Shown here in pieces: positions 1 to 8,242 of a stretch of 64,000 nucleotides of DNA. The number at the start of each line of letters is the position of its first letter. The first letter of the stretch is position 1. A model generated the notes under the pieces. The model searched no databases. It saw only the letters and a list, made by a program, of their open reading frames with translations, and had not been told where the DNA came from. This DNA comes from Actinotignum schaalii_C (lineage in GTDB: Bacteria > Actinomycetota > Actinomycetes > Actinomycetales > Actinomycetaceae), in assembly GCF_034119425.1 (NCBI RefSeq), contig NZ_JAWUEL010000009.1, positions 1 through 64,000 of the forward strand, read 5' to 3'. A program made the translations under genes and the position numbers.

Positions 1-301
1 CTTCGGGCCCGGACCGGCCCGCCTGGCGCTGGCCGGGCGCGGCCACGCTGAGATTACCCCGGTGGGAGCCGACGGTGTGGATCTTGACCCCGTGAACGCC
101 CAAGTTTCGGGATATACCACGGTGGACCTACCCGAAGCTGCTCGCGGATACCGCATCGAGGCGGAAAACCCGGTGAGTGCCGCCGCGCTTGTTCGTGCCC
201 CGAACGGGGAAGCTGGCGGAGCGAGCGGAATTGACTGGGTGGGCGCGGTTGCCGACCAGCGCGAGGCGCTCTCTGCCCGTGTCGCGGTGCGCCAGAACTA
301 G
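1..301 (+). CDS. DUF5719-like protein, C-terminal part (5' end outside window)
   Basis: An open frame enters from the left edge and stops with TAG at 299-301, leaving about 99 residues. The visible part is Ala/Gly/Val-rich with short beta-strand-like stretches (SGYTTVDLPEAARGY, NPVSAAALVRAPNG, IDWVGAVADQ), as in the C-terminus of actinobacterial DUF5719 proteins. In mycobacteria and relatives such a protein sits beside the metallopeptidase and DUF3499 genes, which are the next two genes here. That context is the main support for the name. Function is unknown, and an extracytoplasmic role is only inferred from the family. Confidence 0.5.
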   Translation, partial: FGPGPARLALAGRGHAEITPVGADGVDLDPVNAQVSGYTTVDLPEAARGYRIEAENPVSAAALVRAPNGEAGGASGIDWVGAVADQREALSARVAVRQN

Positions 302-392
302 AAACCGCGGTGCGAGCCACCTAGGCGTGCACGATCAACAAAAACGCACCACCGCGGCCGCCGCGGCGCGCAGGAACGCAGGCACGCGGGCC

Positions 393-411
393 GCAGCTGC
401 GGCGTCGTACC
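393..411 (-). repeat. Dispersed intergenic motif, perfect long copy
   Basis: The minus strand reads GGTACGACGCCGCAGCTGC, identical over 19 nt to the copy at 5855-5873. It lies in the short gap between two convergent genes. Confidence 0.7.
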
Positions 412-418
412 AGAAAAA

Positions 419-856
419 CTAAAAACCGCGCCGCAAAAAATCGATGTCCTCGGGGTGGCGGGAAATCGCAGCCGCGAGTTGTTCGGTGACGATATCGTGA
501 ATGACAATACGCGGGAAAGGGCTGGCCATCGCGGTACGCATCATCGGCATCCGGTAAAACAGCAGCCGGGCCCGCACCGCGCCCCCGCGCTCGAAAGGCA
601 GCAGGCGCGCCAGGGGAACCCCGTCCTCCCAAGGCGAAGGATCGGAGGCCGGAACATCCATGACCGCGAAATCAAGATCGCGCATTTCTTCCCCGAAATG
701 GGCGCGGTAGGTGGCTAGTTCGGAGGCGATAATATCGTCGAATTTATCTGCCCGGGTGCGCCAGGCCGGCAGGGTATAGGGGAGCACCGGTCCTTGAATT
801 CCCCGTCCGTGCCGATCACGGCGGCGGGGGCGAGGCGTGGAAGGAAAAGTGTCCAT
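419..856 (-). CDS. Metallopeptidase-family protein (Rv3259-like), 145 aa
   Basis: A 145-residue cytoplasmic-looking protein with no signal peptide or membrane segment. The ATG is at 856-854. The basic N-terminus (PRPRRRDRHGR) precedes a helix-rich domain. Length, the C-terminal block IVIHDIVTEQLAAAISRHP and position next to DUF3499 match the small zincin-like 'metallopeptidase family' of actinobacteria. The classic HExxH zinc motif is not present: the place that should hold it reads HDIVTEQ. Peptidase activity is therefore doubtful. It is convergent with the upstream gene and divergent from the DUF3499 gene. Confidence 0.65.
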   Translation of the reverse strand: MDTFPSTPRPRRRDRHGRGIQGPVLPYTLPAWRTRADKFDDIIASELATYRAHFGEEMRDLDFAVMDVPASDPSPWEDGVPLARLLPFERGGAVRARLLFYRMPMMRTAMASPFPRIVIHDIVTEQLAAAISRHPEDIDFLRRGF

Positions 857-879
857 ACCCCAAGGTTACACGGGCGTGC

Positions 880-885
880 TAACGT
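880..885 (+). promoter_or_regulatory. -10 element placed for a leaderless mRNA
   Basis: TAACGT ends 7 nt before the GTG at 893. The gene has no Shine-Dalgarno sequence, so transcription probably starts at or next to the start codon. Confidence 0.45.
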
Positions 886-892
886 CTAAGGC

Positions 893-1282
893 GTGAGTCC
901 GTTGAGAAAGTGTTCCCGCACCACGTGCCAGCAGCCGGCCGTTGCCACGTTGACCTACCAGTACGCGGAAGCAACCGCCGTGATCGGGCCGCTCTCACCG
1001 GTGGCCTCCCCGGGCACCTTCGACCTGTGCGAAGCGCACGCCGAATCGGTGACCGTCCCGCGCGGCTGGCAGATGATCCGCCTGCGCACCGAATTTGAAC
1101 CGGCCCCGCCCTCGGATACCGATCTCATGGCGCTCGCGGATGCCATCCGAGAAACCGCCACCCGCCAGCCACCAGAACCTTCCCGCGCTACTCGGAAGGT
1201 GAGCCGCCCCTCCGATGTGGCGGTGCGCCCGCGCCTGAGCGTGGTGCGTAGCGAGGAAACGGAAACGCCGGAAGATAACTAG
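893..1282 (+). CDS. DUF3499 family protein, 129 aa
   Basis: Starts with GTG at 893. The N-terminus MSPLRKCSRTTCQQPAVATL carries a CxxxxC pair, followed by YADA-like tyrosine-rich text and FDLCEAHAE with another Cys and His. This Cys/His layout is typical of DUF3499 and could bind zinc, though that is inference. The C-terminal 45 residues are charged and low in complexity. The family is an actinobacterial signature found beside the same metallopeptidase gene. No function is established. Confidence 0.8.
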   Translation: MSPLRKCSRTTCQQPAVATLTYQYAEATAVIGPLSPVASPGTFDLCEAHAESVTVPRGWQMIRLRTEFEPAPPSDTDLMALADAIRETATRQPPEPSRATRKVSRPSDVAVRPRLSVVRSEETETPEDN

Positions 1283-1283
1283 A

Positions 1284-1296
1284 GGTACGACGACGC
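1284..1296 (+). repeat. Dispersed intergenic motif, copy after DUF3499 stop
   Basis: GGTACGACGACGC starts 2 nt after the TAG stop at 1280-1282. It matches the core of the dispersed family. Confidence 0.55.
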
Positions 1297-1431
1297 CTCT
1301 TCGGCTCCGCGCCCAGTCCGCACACGTTATGCCCGCCCCGTGCGCCTTGCGCTTCGTGGCCGCCGCGCTCACCGCGCACGCTATTCGCGCATTTTTCTGC
1401 ACGATTGGCACGAACGTGAGAAAATGGCGCT

Positions 1432-2115
1432 ATGACTATGCGCGTTCTTGTGGTCGATGACGATCCCGGTATCTCTGAAATGGTGGCGATCCTGCTGGAA
1501 TCGGAAGGATACGCCGTGACGGTATGTGCCACCGGCACCAATGCTCTGCCTATTTTCCGGGCGGAAACACCGGATATTGTGCTCTTGGATGTCATGCTGC
1601 CCGGAATGAGCGGAGTAGAGGTGGCCCGCCAGCTGCGTGAAGAAAGCGATGTCCCCATCATTATGATGAGTGCCCTTACCGATTCGGTGGACGTGGTGGC
1701 CGGCCTGGAAGCCGGGGCGGATGATTACGTCACCAAGCCTTTTGAGAACTCGGTGCTCCTCGCCCGCATTAAGGCGCGACTGCGGCGCACCGAACCGGAA
1801 GTGGAAACGCTGCGGGTTGCCGATCTGGTGATCGACCCGCGCGCCCACCAGGTCACGCGTAACGGGGAAGATCTTCACCTGACCCCCCTCGAATTTGAGC
1901 TGCTCACCACCCTGGCGCGCAAGCCCTACCAGGTATTCTCCCGCGAAGAACTCCTCGAGCAGGTATGGGGCTACCGCCACGATTCCACCGATACCCGCCT
2001 CGTTAACGTGCATATTCAGCGCCTGCGCTCCAAGGTGGAAAAGGACCCGGATAATCCCGAGGTGGTTATTACCGTGCGCGGGGTGGGATACCGGGCGGGG
2101 GCAACCCAGGAGTGA
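1432..2115 (+). CDS. mtrA: Two-component response regulator MtrA
   Basis: A 227-residue OmpR-type regulator. The receiver domain (about 1-115) has the acidic pocket VVDDD (9-11), phospho-acceptor Asp53 in IVLLDVMLPG and the switch Lys in YVTKPF. The winged-helix DNA-binding domain (about 130-225) has the usual LTPLEFELL and VRGVGYRAG blocks. MtrA is essential in mycobacteria and controls cell-wall, division and osmotic genes. Two ATGs two codons apart (1432, 1438) are possible starts. The stop overlaps the mtrB start by 4 nt, so the kinase is translationally coupled. Confidence 0.95.
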   Translation: MTMRVLVVDDDPGISEMVAILLESEGYAVTVCATGTNALPIFRAETPDIVLLDVMLPGMSGVEVARQLREESDVPIIMMSALTDSVDVVAGLEAGADDYVTKPFENSVLLARIKARLRRTEPEVETLRVADLVIDPRAHQVTRNGEDLHLTPLEFELLTTLARKPYQVFSREELLEQVWGYRHDSTDTRLVNVHIQRLRSKVEKDPDNPEVVITVRGVGYRAGATQE

Positions 2116-4004
2116 GTCAATTTTCGCGGCGCGGCTATATTCATCGCAGCCTCGGGAGCATGGGGCGCGGCGCGCTCACCTCATTTTCGCAATCCTGGCG
2201 CACCTCTCTCAACGCGCGAGTGGTTTCCGCGATTGTGGCTATCGGGGTGCTCACGAGTATCGTGACCGCGGTTATTGTTGCTAACCAAACGCGTTCGCAA
2301 CTTTATGACCGCGCCGTCAGCGCTGCCACCGAGCAATTTTACGGCGCCCGCTCCCAAGCCCAATATGTTTTTGACTCGGCCAATGCCCAAACCTCCGGCG
2401 CGGTTCAGGAAATTGCGAACGCGCAGGTGCGCTCCCAATTTGAACCGATCCGCGGGGTGGTGGGCACGGCCCTCATCCGCTCGCCAGGGCAGAATACCGG
2501 TAATTACCTGGTAGCTGATGTGGGGGCACCCACTCCCGCAACCGTCATGGATGTGCTTACCCCCGAATTGCGGGAGGCCGTGCAAGAATCCTCCAGCCCG
2601 CAATGGCAGGCAGTGGCGATTGCCAAGGGGGAGGAATACACCCTCCCCGGGATTCTTATCGGTGCGACCGTGCGCCTTCCCAATGCCGGCATGTATGAGT
2701 TTTACACGCTCTATTCTCTGGAAAACGAAGAGGTGACGGTGGCGCAGGTTTCCCGGGTGCTTATGCTCGCCACTGTCGCCCTTCTTACCATCGTGGCGGT
2801 AGCTACTGGTGTGCTCGTTAACGTGGTCTTGAAGCCGGTGCGAGCCGCGGCGGAAAACGCCCGCCAGCTGGCCGGGGGCGCTTTTGATGTGCGGATGGAT
2901 GATCGCGGGGAAGACGAATTAGCCCAGTTTGGCTCCGCTTTTAACCAGATGGCAGAATCCCTCCAGGATCAATTCACCCGCCTTGAACGGCTCTCCCAGG
3001 TGCAGCAGAATTTCGTATCCGCGGTGTCTCATGAATTGCGCACCCCGGTCACCACCATCAGGATGGCCGGCCAGCTCATCTACGATAAGCGTTCCGAACT
3101 TCCCTCCAGCCTGCGGCGTTCGGCCGAACTCCAGCATTCCCAACTTATTTCTCTGGACACCATGCTCTCCGATCTTTTGGAGATTTCTCGCTTCGATGCG
3201 GGGTCGATGGTGCTGGAAACCAGCAAAATCGACGTCGTAGAAATTGTGCGGCGCGTGATTATCTCCCAGGCGCCCCTTATCGAAGCGAACAGGGTGCCCG
3301 TCACGCTCTCCGCGCGCGGGGAAACCGTGGCCAGCGTGGACTCGCGCCGTATCGAACGTATCGTGCGCAACCTCGTGGTGAACGCGGTGGAACATGCCGA
3401 AGGCGGGCCCGTTAAAGTGCGGGTGGTTGGTTCGGATACCGCGGTGGCGGTGGAAGTATCCGATCGCGGTATCGGCCTGAGCCCCGAGCAGGCCTCCCAC
3501 GTTTTTGATCGTTTCTGGCGTGCCGATACTTCCCGGGTGCGAAAATCGGGAGGAACCGGCCTGGGCCTGACTATCGCCCGCGAAGACGCCCTGCTCCACG
3601 AAGGTCGCCTGCAAGCTACCGGCGAATTGGGGGTGGGATCCACCTTCCTCCTCACCGTGCCCCGTACCCAGAAAGCGGCCTTCACCCCGCCGCTGCCCCT
3701 GCGGGTGGCTGCCGCGGAAGATTGGGACGACAGCGAGGATATTCCCATTGAGATCGTGCGCGCGGATACCACCGGGTCCCTGCCCGCGGTGGGTACCACC
3801 GGCACGATTCCAGCTATTCGCGCAATGGCGGTAGTGCCCGCGGACGCAAGCAGCGGGGCCGCTGCGGCGGCGTCGCCCAAACCTGCGGCGCAGGGTACTG
3901 CCGTTTCCGGTACGACGACGCACACCCCGAACGCGCCTACCGGAACAATGGCGCCCACCGGTTCGGCGGCGCCTACCGGCACTGCGGGGAAGGAGGACGC
4001 ATGA
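2112..4004 (+). CDS. mtrB: Sensor histidine kinase MtrB
   Basis: A 630-residue membrane kinase starting with GTG in a GTGA overlap with mtrA. Two membrane segments (about residues 38-58 and 213-238) flank an extracytoplasmic sensor region. A HAMP domain follows, then the H-box SHELRTP with phospho-acceptor His307, the N-box with Asn420, DRGIGLS (G1) and GGTGLGLTIA (G2). The last 100 or so residues form a Thr/Pro/Ala/Gly-rich tail (repeats such as APTGTMAPTG) beyond the catalytic core, which is longer than usual. It phosphorylates MtrA. lpqB overlaps its stop by 4 nt. Confidence 0.95.
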   Translation: MSQFSRRGYIHRSLGSMGRGALTSFSQSWRTSLNARVVSAIVAIGVLTSIVTAVIVANQTRSQLYDRAVSAATEQFYGARSQAQYVFDSANAQTSGAVQEIANAQVRSQFEPIRGVVGTALIRSPGQNTGNYLVADVGAPTPATVMDVLTPELREAVQESSSPQWQAVAIAKGEEYTLPGILIGATVRLPNAGMYEFYTLYSLENEEVTVAQVSRVLMLATVALLTIVAVATGVLVNVVLKPVRAAAENARQLAGGAFDVRMDDRGEDELAQFGSAFNQMAESLQDQFTRLERLSQVQQNFVSAVSHELRTPVTTIRMAGQLIYDKRSELPSSLRRSAELQHSQLISLDTMLSDLLEISRFDAGSMVLETSKIDVVEIVRRVIISQAPLIEANRVPVTLSARGETVASVDSRRIERIVRNLVVNAVEHAEGGPVKVRVVGSDTAVAVEVSDRGIGLSPEQASHVFDRFWRADTSRVRKSGGTGLGLTIAREDALLHEGRLQATGELGVGSTFLLTVPRTQKAAFTPPLPLRVAAAEDWDDSEDIPIEIVRADTTGSLPAVGTTGTIPAIRAMAVVPADASSGAAAAASPKPAAQGTAVSGTTTHTPNAPTGTMAPTGSAAPTGTAGKEDA

Positions 4005-5722
4005 ACGCGCACGTGCTGAAGAAAGCGGGGCGGGGGCGTGCCCTCGCGGTGCTGCTCAGCGTAATGATCCTGGCGCTGGCCGGATGCGGGCGGCTGCCGC
4101 GTTCCGGGCCGGTCAATGAGGCGAGCGTGCCACCCACCGAAGAAGCTGTTTTCGGCCTCACCCCGGCCGGCCCGGCTACCGGTGCTTCACCCGAAGAAGT
4201 GATCCGCGGTTTCCTGCTGGCCGGGAGCAGCGGGGCGGGCGATGATTACGCCACCGCCCGCCAATTCCTCACCAAAGAAGCCGGCCGCACCTGGAATCCG
4301 CGCTCCCAGGTGCGCGTGTACCCGAATTCCCAAAACATTTCCCCCACCCAACGAGAGGACGGCACCTATGTTATTTCGGTGACCGCGCAAGGGACCGTGG
4401 ATACCGGTGGGCGCTACACCGAGGCCTCCACGGACGCCATTCACTCCACCACTTTCAAACTGGATCGTAATGCCAGCGGCGAATGGCGCATCGCCGAATT
4501 GGAAGACGGCGTCATGATGACCGATAGCCTCTTCGCCTCCATGTACGTGCGTACCCCGCTGTATTTCATCGGGCCCGGCTCGGATACCATGGTTCCCGAT
4601 CTGCGTTTCTACCCGCGGATGACCTTTATTTCTTCCACGATTGCCGGGCTGCTGGCCGGGCCCTCGCCCTGGCTTGCCGATGCGGTCCATTCGGAAATTC
4701 CCACTACTTTGCGTATGGCCTCCAGCCCGAAGCTGGAAAGCGGGGTGCTGACTCTGGATGTCACAGCGGAAATCTCCACCCTCAGCCGAGAATCCCAGGC
4801 GCGTGCCGTGCAGCAGATCCAGCGTTCCTTTACCGGCCAGAGCGTGGTACCGGTGCATTCGGTGAATATTACGGTGTCGGGCGAGCCACTGGATCCCATC
4901 GCCATCGCGGATCTGCCCACGTATCCGTACGGGGCTTATGACCTCACCGTGTTGGAGAACAACCGGCCCTACAAGGTGGAAGAAGGCAAGACCCGCCCGG
5001 TCTTCACCAGCGGGGTCTTCGACGATATTCACGTGGCGCGCATGGCCGGGAACTATTCCGATTCGGTGGCCTCCTACGCACTGCTCACCGCGCAGCGCGA
5101 TGCCCTGGTGCGGGTGGGAAGCGATGGTTTCCAGCCCTTCACGATGGTCCGCGGGGAGCGCCTGGTGGAGCCCTCCTACGACTACTGGGGCTGGGTGTGG
5201 ACGTCCGAAACTGATAATAAGGGTGTGGTGCTGGCCGCCGCTGATGACGGCCGGGTGCGCGAATTGACCGCGCCTTTCCTCAAGGGCGCGCGGATCCGGG
5301 AAGTTCGGGCTTCACGCGAAGGCGCGCGTCTGCTGATTGTGGCGCAGGTGGGGGATACCGTGCAGATGCTCATTGCTCCCATCCAGCGCGATGCCCGCCA
5401 CGAGCCGACAGCTCTCGGAGATCCGCTAGAGGTGGGGCAGCGCCTGGCGGATGTGAGCTCGGTGGCCTGGATTTCCAGTACGGATATCGCGGTGCTCGGG
5501 CGCGCTACCGCCGGTACAGATCCGCTGATTTTCGCGGTGCGGGTGGGCGGACCCATGGAACGCCTCAACGTCACGCCCTATCCCGGTTCGGTGCGGCTGA
5601 CTGCCGGGCGCGGGGAGCAATCGATCGTGGTCCTTACCGACCAGCAGGTTGTTGCTACTCGCGATGGCGGGGCGTGGCGGCCGGTCGCGACCGGCGTTAC
5701 GGATATCGTGCTGCCGGGGTAG
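4001..5722 (+). CDS. lpqB: Lipoprotein LpqB, GerMN-domain partner of MtrAB
   Basis: A 573-residue lipoprotein. The ATG at 4001 overlaps the mtrB stop and is preceded by AAGGAGG at 3990. The signal peptide ends in lipobox LAGC, with lipidated Cys29. A GerMN-type domain sits roughly in residues 190-300. The rest is beta-strand-rich, as expected for the LpqB beta-propeller. In mycobacteria LpqB acts outside the membrane and modulates MtrB signalling. The three-gene overlap implies production as one unit. The stop codon lies in a 9-bp tandem repeat. Confidence 0.93.
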   Translation: MNAHVLKKAGRGRALAVLLSVMILALAGCGRLPRSGPVNEASVPPTEEAVFGLTPAGPATGASPEEVIRGFLLAGSSGAGDDYATARQFLTKEAGRTWNPRSQVRVYPNSQNISPTQREDGTYVISVTAQGTVDTGGRYTEASTDAIHSTTFKLDRNASGEWRIAELEDGVMMTDSLFASMYVRTPLYFIGPGSDTMVPDLRFYPRMTFISSTIAGLLAGPSPWLADAVHSEIPTTLRMASSPKLESGVLTLDVTAEISTLSRESQARAVQQIQRSFTGQSVVPVHSVNITVSGEPLDPIAIADLPTYPYGAYDLTVLENNRPYKVEEGKTRPVFTSGVFDDIHVARMAGNYSDSVASYALLTAQRDALVRVGSDGFQPFTMVRGERLVEPSYDYWGWVWTSETDNKGVVLAAADDGRVRELTAPFLKGARIREVRASREGARLLIVAQVGDTVQMLIAPIQRDARHEPTALGDPLEVGQRLADVSSVAWISSTDIAVLGRATAGTDPLIFAVRVGGPMERLNVTPYPGSVRLTAGRGEQSIVVLTDQQVVATRDGGAWRPVATGVTDIVLPG

Positions 5723-5739
5723 CCGGGGTAGCCGGGGTA
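5713..5739 (+). repeat. 9-bp tandem repeat across the lpqB stop codon
   Basis: Three exact copies of GCCGGGGTA in a row. The lpqB TAG (5720-5722) spans the junction of the first and second copies. Loss or gain of a unit keeps the frame and, because each copy repeats the stop, leaves the protein end unchanged. Confidence 0.8.
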
Positions 5740-5757
5740 GCTGCGCCGTTCGGGGAG

Positions 5758-5794
5758 CTGTCCACAAGTTTCCCAAACGCCGTGCTTATCCACA
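5758..5794 (+). other. Pair of DnaA-box-like 9-mers
   Basis: CTGTCCACA at 5758-5766 differs by one base from the actinobacterial box TTGTCCACA. TTATCCACA at 5786-5794 is a perfect classical box in the same orientation, 28 bp on. Two boxes alone do not make an origin. They could titrate DnaA or regulate the comF-like gene. Confidence 0.4.
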
Positions 5795-5845
5795 GGCTGC
5801 TTGCGAGTGGATGCGTTCCCGGGAAAGGTGCGGCACGCTGAAACC

Positions 5846-6811
5846 ATGTTTGTTGGTACGACGCCGCAGCTGCGCCCGCGCGTCCTCTCCGCACATCACG
5901 GAGGCGCTTCTCTAGGCGCAGCTCACACCGGTGGCGGCTTGTTTGCCCGCGGTGGCGGAGCCGGTGCCGGTGCGTTGCGCTCCTGGGCCGGTGCCCTGGG
6001 TGACCTCATCTTTCCGCGCTGGTGTGCCGGATGCGGGGCCTGGGATGCCACCCTGTGCCCGGCCTGCACCCGGGAGGTAGCCGGCAGGTGGCGCGGTGGG
6101 GAAGGCCGCGCCCCGGCCCTCATGCAGATCCTCCCCGATGGTCGTGAAGAAGCCCTCTTCCCGGTTTTCGCCCTGGGGGAATACGTCGGAGTGCGCCGGC
6201 AAGCACTCCTCACCTGGAAACATGGGAACGACGCCGCACTCACCGCCCGCTTCGCCACTCTTTTTGCGCAGCGCTGCCGGCAGCTCGCCCCGCTCTGGGA
6301 AGGCACGGCGCTCAGTGTTATTCCCGCGCCCTCGGGAGCGGCGCGCCACCGGGCCGGGCGTTTCATCGCCGGGCACCTGGCGCAGGCCGCGGCGCGGGGG
6401 CTAGGTGCCGGGGGTGTAGATGCCCACTCCGCGCCCGTCCTTCTCAGCGGAGAAAATCGGGGCGGTGGGCTGCTCGGCACGCTACCGGCGCAGCTCCTGG
6501 CGCGAGTGATATACGCGGCGGAAGAAAAACGTGCCCGGGCTGGAAAACGCCACCTTGCCGGGCAGCGTGAACGTGCCGCTAAAGGCCGTGGAATCCGGAT
6601 ACGTCCTGGTATCACCATTCCCAGGCGGGTTCTCCTCATCGATGATGTCCTGACCACCGGTTCTACGCTGGCTGGTTGTGCCCGCGCCATCGGGCAGGCG
6701 GGTGGGAAGGTGGTCGCGGCCTTGGTCCTAGCCCTGGCTCCGGATCCGCGTCCAGCGAACTCGCACACAGCGTTATCGCTGCTCCAACCCTTTCCGAATG
6801 TTGTGAACTGA
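5846..6811 (+). CDS. ComF-family phosphoribosyltransferase-like protein
   Basis: The conserved part begins near 5990 (LGDLIFPRWCAGCG), with a four-Cys zinc-ribbon (CAGC and CPAC). It ends with the phosphoribosyltransferase signature VLLIDDVLTTGSTLAGCA. ComF relatives act in DNA uptake in competent bacteria, but in most actinobacteria the role is unknown. The usual neighbours LpqB (upstream) and HPF (downstream) are both present. The start is uncertain. ATG 5846 gives 321 residues, longer than typical, and the first 40 or so codons overlap a dispersed repeat. TTG 5939 or 5975 would also be in frame. Confidence 0.8.
   Translation: MFVGTTPQLRPRVLSAHHGGASLGAAHTGGGLFARGGGAGAGALRSWAGALGDLIFPRWCAGCGAWDATLCPACTREVAGRWRGGEGRAPALMQILPDGREEALFPVFALGEYVGVRRQALLTWKHGNDAALTARFATLFAQRCRQLAPLWEGTALSVIPAPSGAARHRAGRFIAGHLAQAAARGLGAGGVDAHSAPVLLSGENRGGGLLGTLPAQLLARVIYAAEEKRARAGKRHLAGQRERAAKGRGIRIRPGITIPRRVLLIDDVLTTGSTLAGCARAIGQAGGKVVAALVLALAPDPRPANSHTALSLLQPFPNVVN
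5855..5873 (+). repeat. Dispersed intergenic motif, perfect long copy
   Basis: GGTACGACGCCGCAGCTGC, identical over 19 nt to the minus-strand copy at 393-411. It overlaps the first codons of the longer comF reading, which argues that translation may start further downstream. Confidence 0.7.
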
Positions 6812-6997
6812 ACTACACTTAATGCCAAGAAATAACGGTGCCGGTAGTGCTAGCTGGTAAAACGAGCAATGGTGAACGTTGTACCAGCCGCGTGCCGGGT
6901 GACCCAGGATAGGGGGTGGTGCCTCTCTTATCCGCGTGAGAAGCGGGCTTTTTTTCAGCGGGCCGCGCGCCCGCCACTACATCCCAAGGAGGACACC

Positions 6998-7651
6998 GTG
7001 GAGATTATCGTCAAGGGTAGGAACACTGAAGTTTCGGACCGTTTCCGCAATCACATCGAAGAAAAAATTGCGAAGGTGGAACAGTTCGCTCCGCGCGCTC
7101 AGCGCGTTGAGGTAGAGGTGTCGAAGGAAAAGAACCCCGCCCAAGCGGATAACTCGAAAGTTATCGAAATCACGGTTATTGATAAGGGCCCGGTTATTCG
7201 GGCTGAGGCCTCAGCTGCTGATCAGTACAGCGCCCTCGATCTAGCATCCGGAAAGCTTTTTGAGCGGCTGCGCCGCTCGCGTGATCGCCGCAAGTCCCAT
7301 CGGCGCGTGGTTGAGAAGGTAGGAGAACCGCTCACGCTCACCGCGGAGGACCTTGCGGCAGAAGCCCAGGCGGAGTCAATGCCCGAAGTAGAAGTGGAAG
7401 CAGCGCATCCCACCCGCCCCGAAACTACCGGGGAAGCGGTAGAAACCCAGCTGGGGGATTCCCCGGTTGTGGTGCGCGATAAGCTCTACGAAGCCAATCC
7501 CATGTCCGTGGACCAAGCTCTCTACGAAATGGAAATGGTGGGCCACCCCTTCTACCTCTTCATCGACGAAGAAACGAAGCAACCGTGCGCGGTCTACCTG
7601 CGCCACGGCTGGACCTACGGGATTATTCGTCTCGACACCACGGTGCAGTAA
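6998..7651 (+). CDS. hpf: Ribosome hibernation promotion factor, long form
   Basis: 217 residues from GTG 6998, chosen because AAGGAGG lies at 6986-6992. An upstream in-frame extension has no such support. The N-terminal S30AE domain (about 1-105, IIVKGRNTEVSDRFRNHIEE) binds the ribosomal decoding centre. A charged linker leads to the C-terminal dimerisation domain (about 155-215, KPMSVDQALYEMEMVGHPFY-type text) that joins two 70S ribosomes into inactive 100S particles. In many actinobacteria secA follows hpf, but here a 567-bp gap and a reductase gene follow. Confidence 0.93.
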   Translation: MEIIVKGRNTEVSDRFRNHIEEKIAKVEQFAPRAQRVEVEVSKEKNPAQADNSKVIEITVIDKGPVIRAEASAADQYSALDLASGKLFERLRRSRDRRKSHRRVVEKVGEPLTLTAEDLAAEAQAESMPEVEVEAAHPTRPETTGEAVETQLGDSPVVVRDKLYEANPMSVDQALYEMEMVGHPFYLFIDEETKQPCAVYLRHGWTYGIIRLDTTVQ

Positions 7652-7746
7652 ATCCTGCACCCCGGTGTGGCCCGTGCCGCGCTTCCCGCACTGAGTAGTG
7701 GCATAGTAGCGGACTATCAAACGGGCCAAAGCCACGAATACACACC

Positions 7747-7806
7747 AAGGCGAGGGACCGAGCACCATGCCCGGTCCCTCGCCCTATGCCCGCTCCCTCG
7801 CCTTAT
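7747..7806 (+). terminator. Hairpin pair downstream of hpf, mutually exclusive
   Basis: GGCGAGGGACCG (7749-7760) pairs perfectly with CGGTCCCTCGCC (7772-7783). The same left arm, as AAGGCGAGGGA (7747-7757), can instead pair with TCCCTCGCCTT (7794-7804), followed by ATTT. Either form could end hpf transcription. Confidence 0.55.
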
Positions 7807-7848
7807 TTCCCGGATCGTAACTGACCATGCGCAGCTGCCTCCGAAAAC

Positions 7849-7936
7849 AAAGTGTGCGTGCGAGTACCGTTCTGGGTCGAATTCGTGTCTCTAATGTGCA
7901 CTTGACGGAGGCCACGGTTCGAAACGTGCACTTCGG
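7849..7936 (+). repeat. Structured repeat element, copy 1
   Basis: One of five related elements of about 85 nt. Left arm AAGTGTGCG (7850-7858) can pair with CGTGCACTT (7924-7932) using two G-U pairs, or with the earlier AATGTGCACTT block (7893-7903). The inner segment GAGTACCGTT and CGTGTCTCTA match copies 4 and 5. The surrounding gap 7652-8218 holds no convincing gene. Confidence 0.65.
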
Positions 7937-8096
7937 GGCAGAGAGGCCATGCCTGCTAACAAAATGTGCCTGGGTGACAGTTTTTCTGCGGTTTAATGTC
8001 CGTGGCGTACATTATGTGCCCCTAACAGTCGGAAATGCACGTTTTGCAGTCTTGACGCTTGAGGATTACTCACGGCACGTGCCCCGGGCCGGATCA

Positions 8097-8181
8097 CAAA
8101 GTGGTACTGGAGCTACAGTTACCGCCCGGTTTCCTGTCGTGCAGTACCACTCTGTAAGGCCAGATGTTCTCCGGTACTGCC
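8097..8181 (+). repeat. Structured repeat element, copy 2
   Basis: Left arm AGTGGTACTG (8100-8109) pairs perfectly with CAGTACCACT (8142-8151). A second, imperfect right arm is at 8170-8180. Sequence agrees closely with copy 3 at 26769. It lies 25 nt upstream of the fprA -10 box. Confidence 0.7.
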
Positions 8182-8205
8182 CTGCCCGTCGTGCGCACGG
8201 CTCGC

Positions 8206-8211
8206 TAAGAT
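8206..8211 (+). promoter_or_regulatory. -10 box upstream of the reductase gene
   Basis: TAAGAT ends 7 nt before an in-frame GTG at 8219, so transcripts probably begin there. Translation could start leaderless at 8219 or, after a 24-nt leader with AGAAGGAGAG, at GTG 8243. Confidence 0.5.
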
Positions 8212-8242
8212 AGGGGAGGTGAACGCAGAAGGAGAGTTAGCC

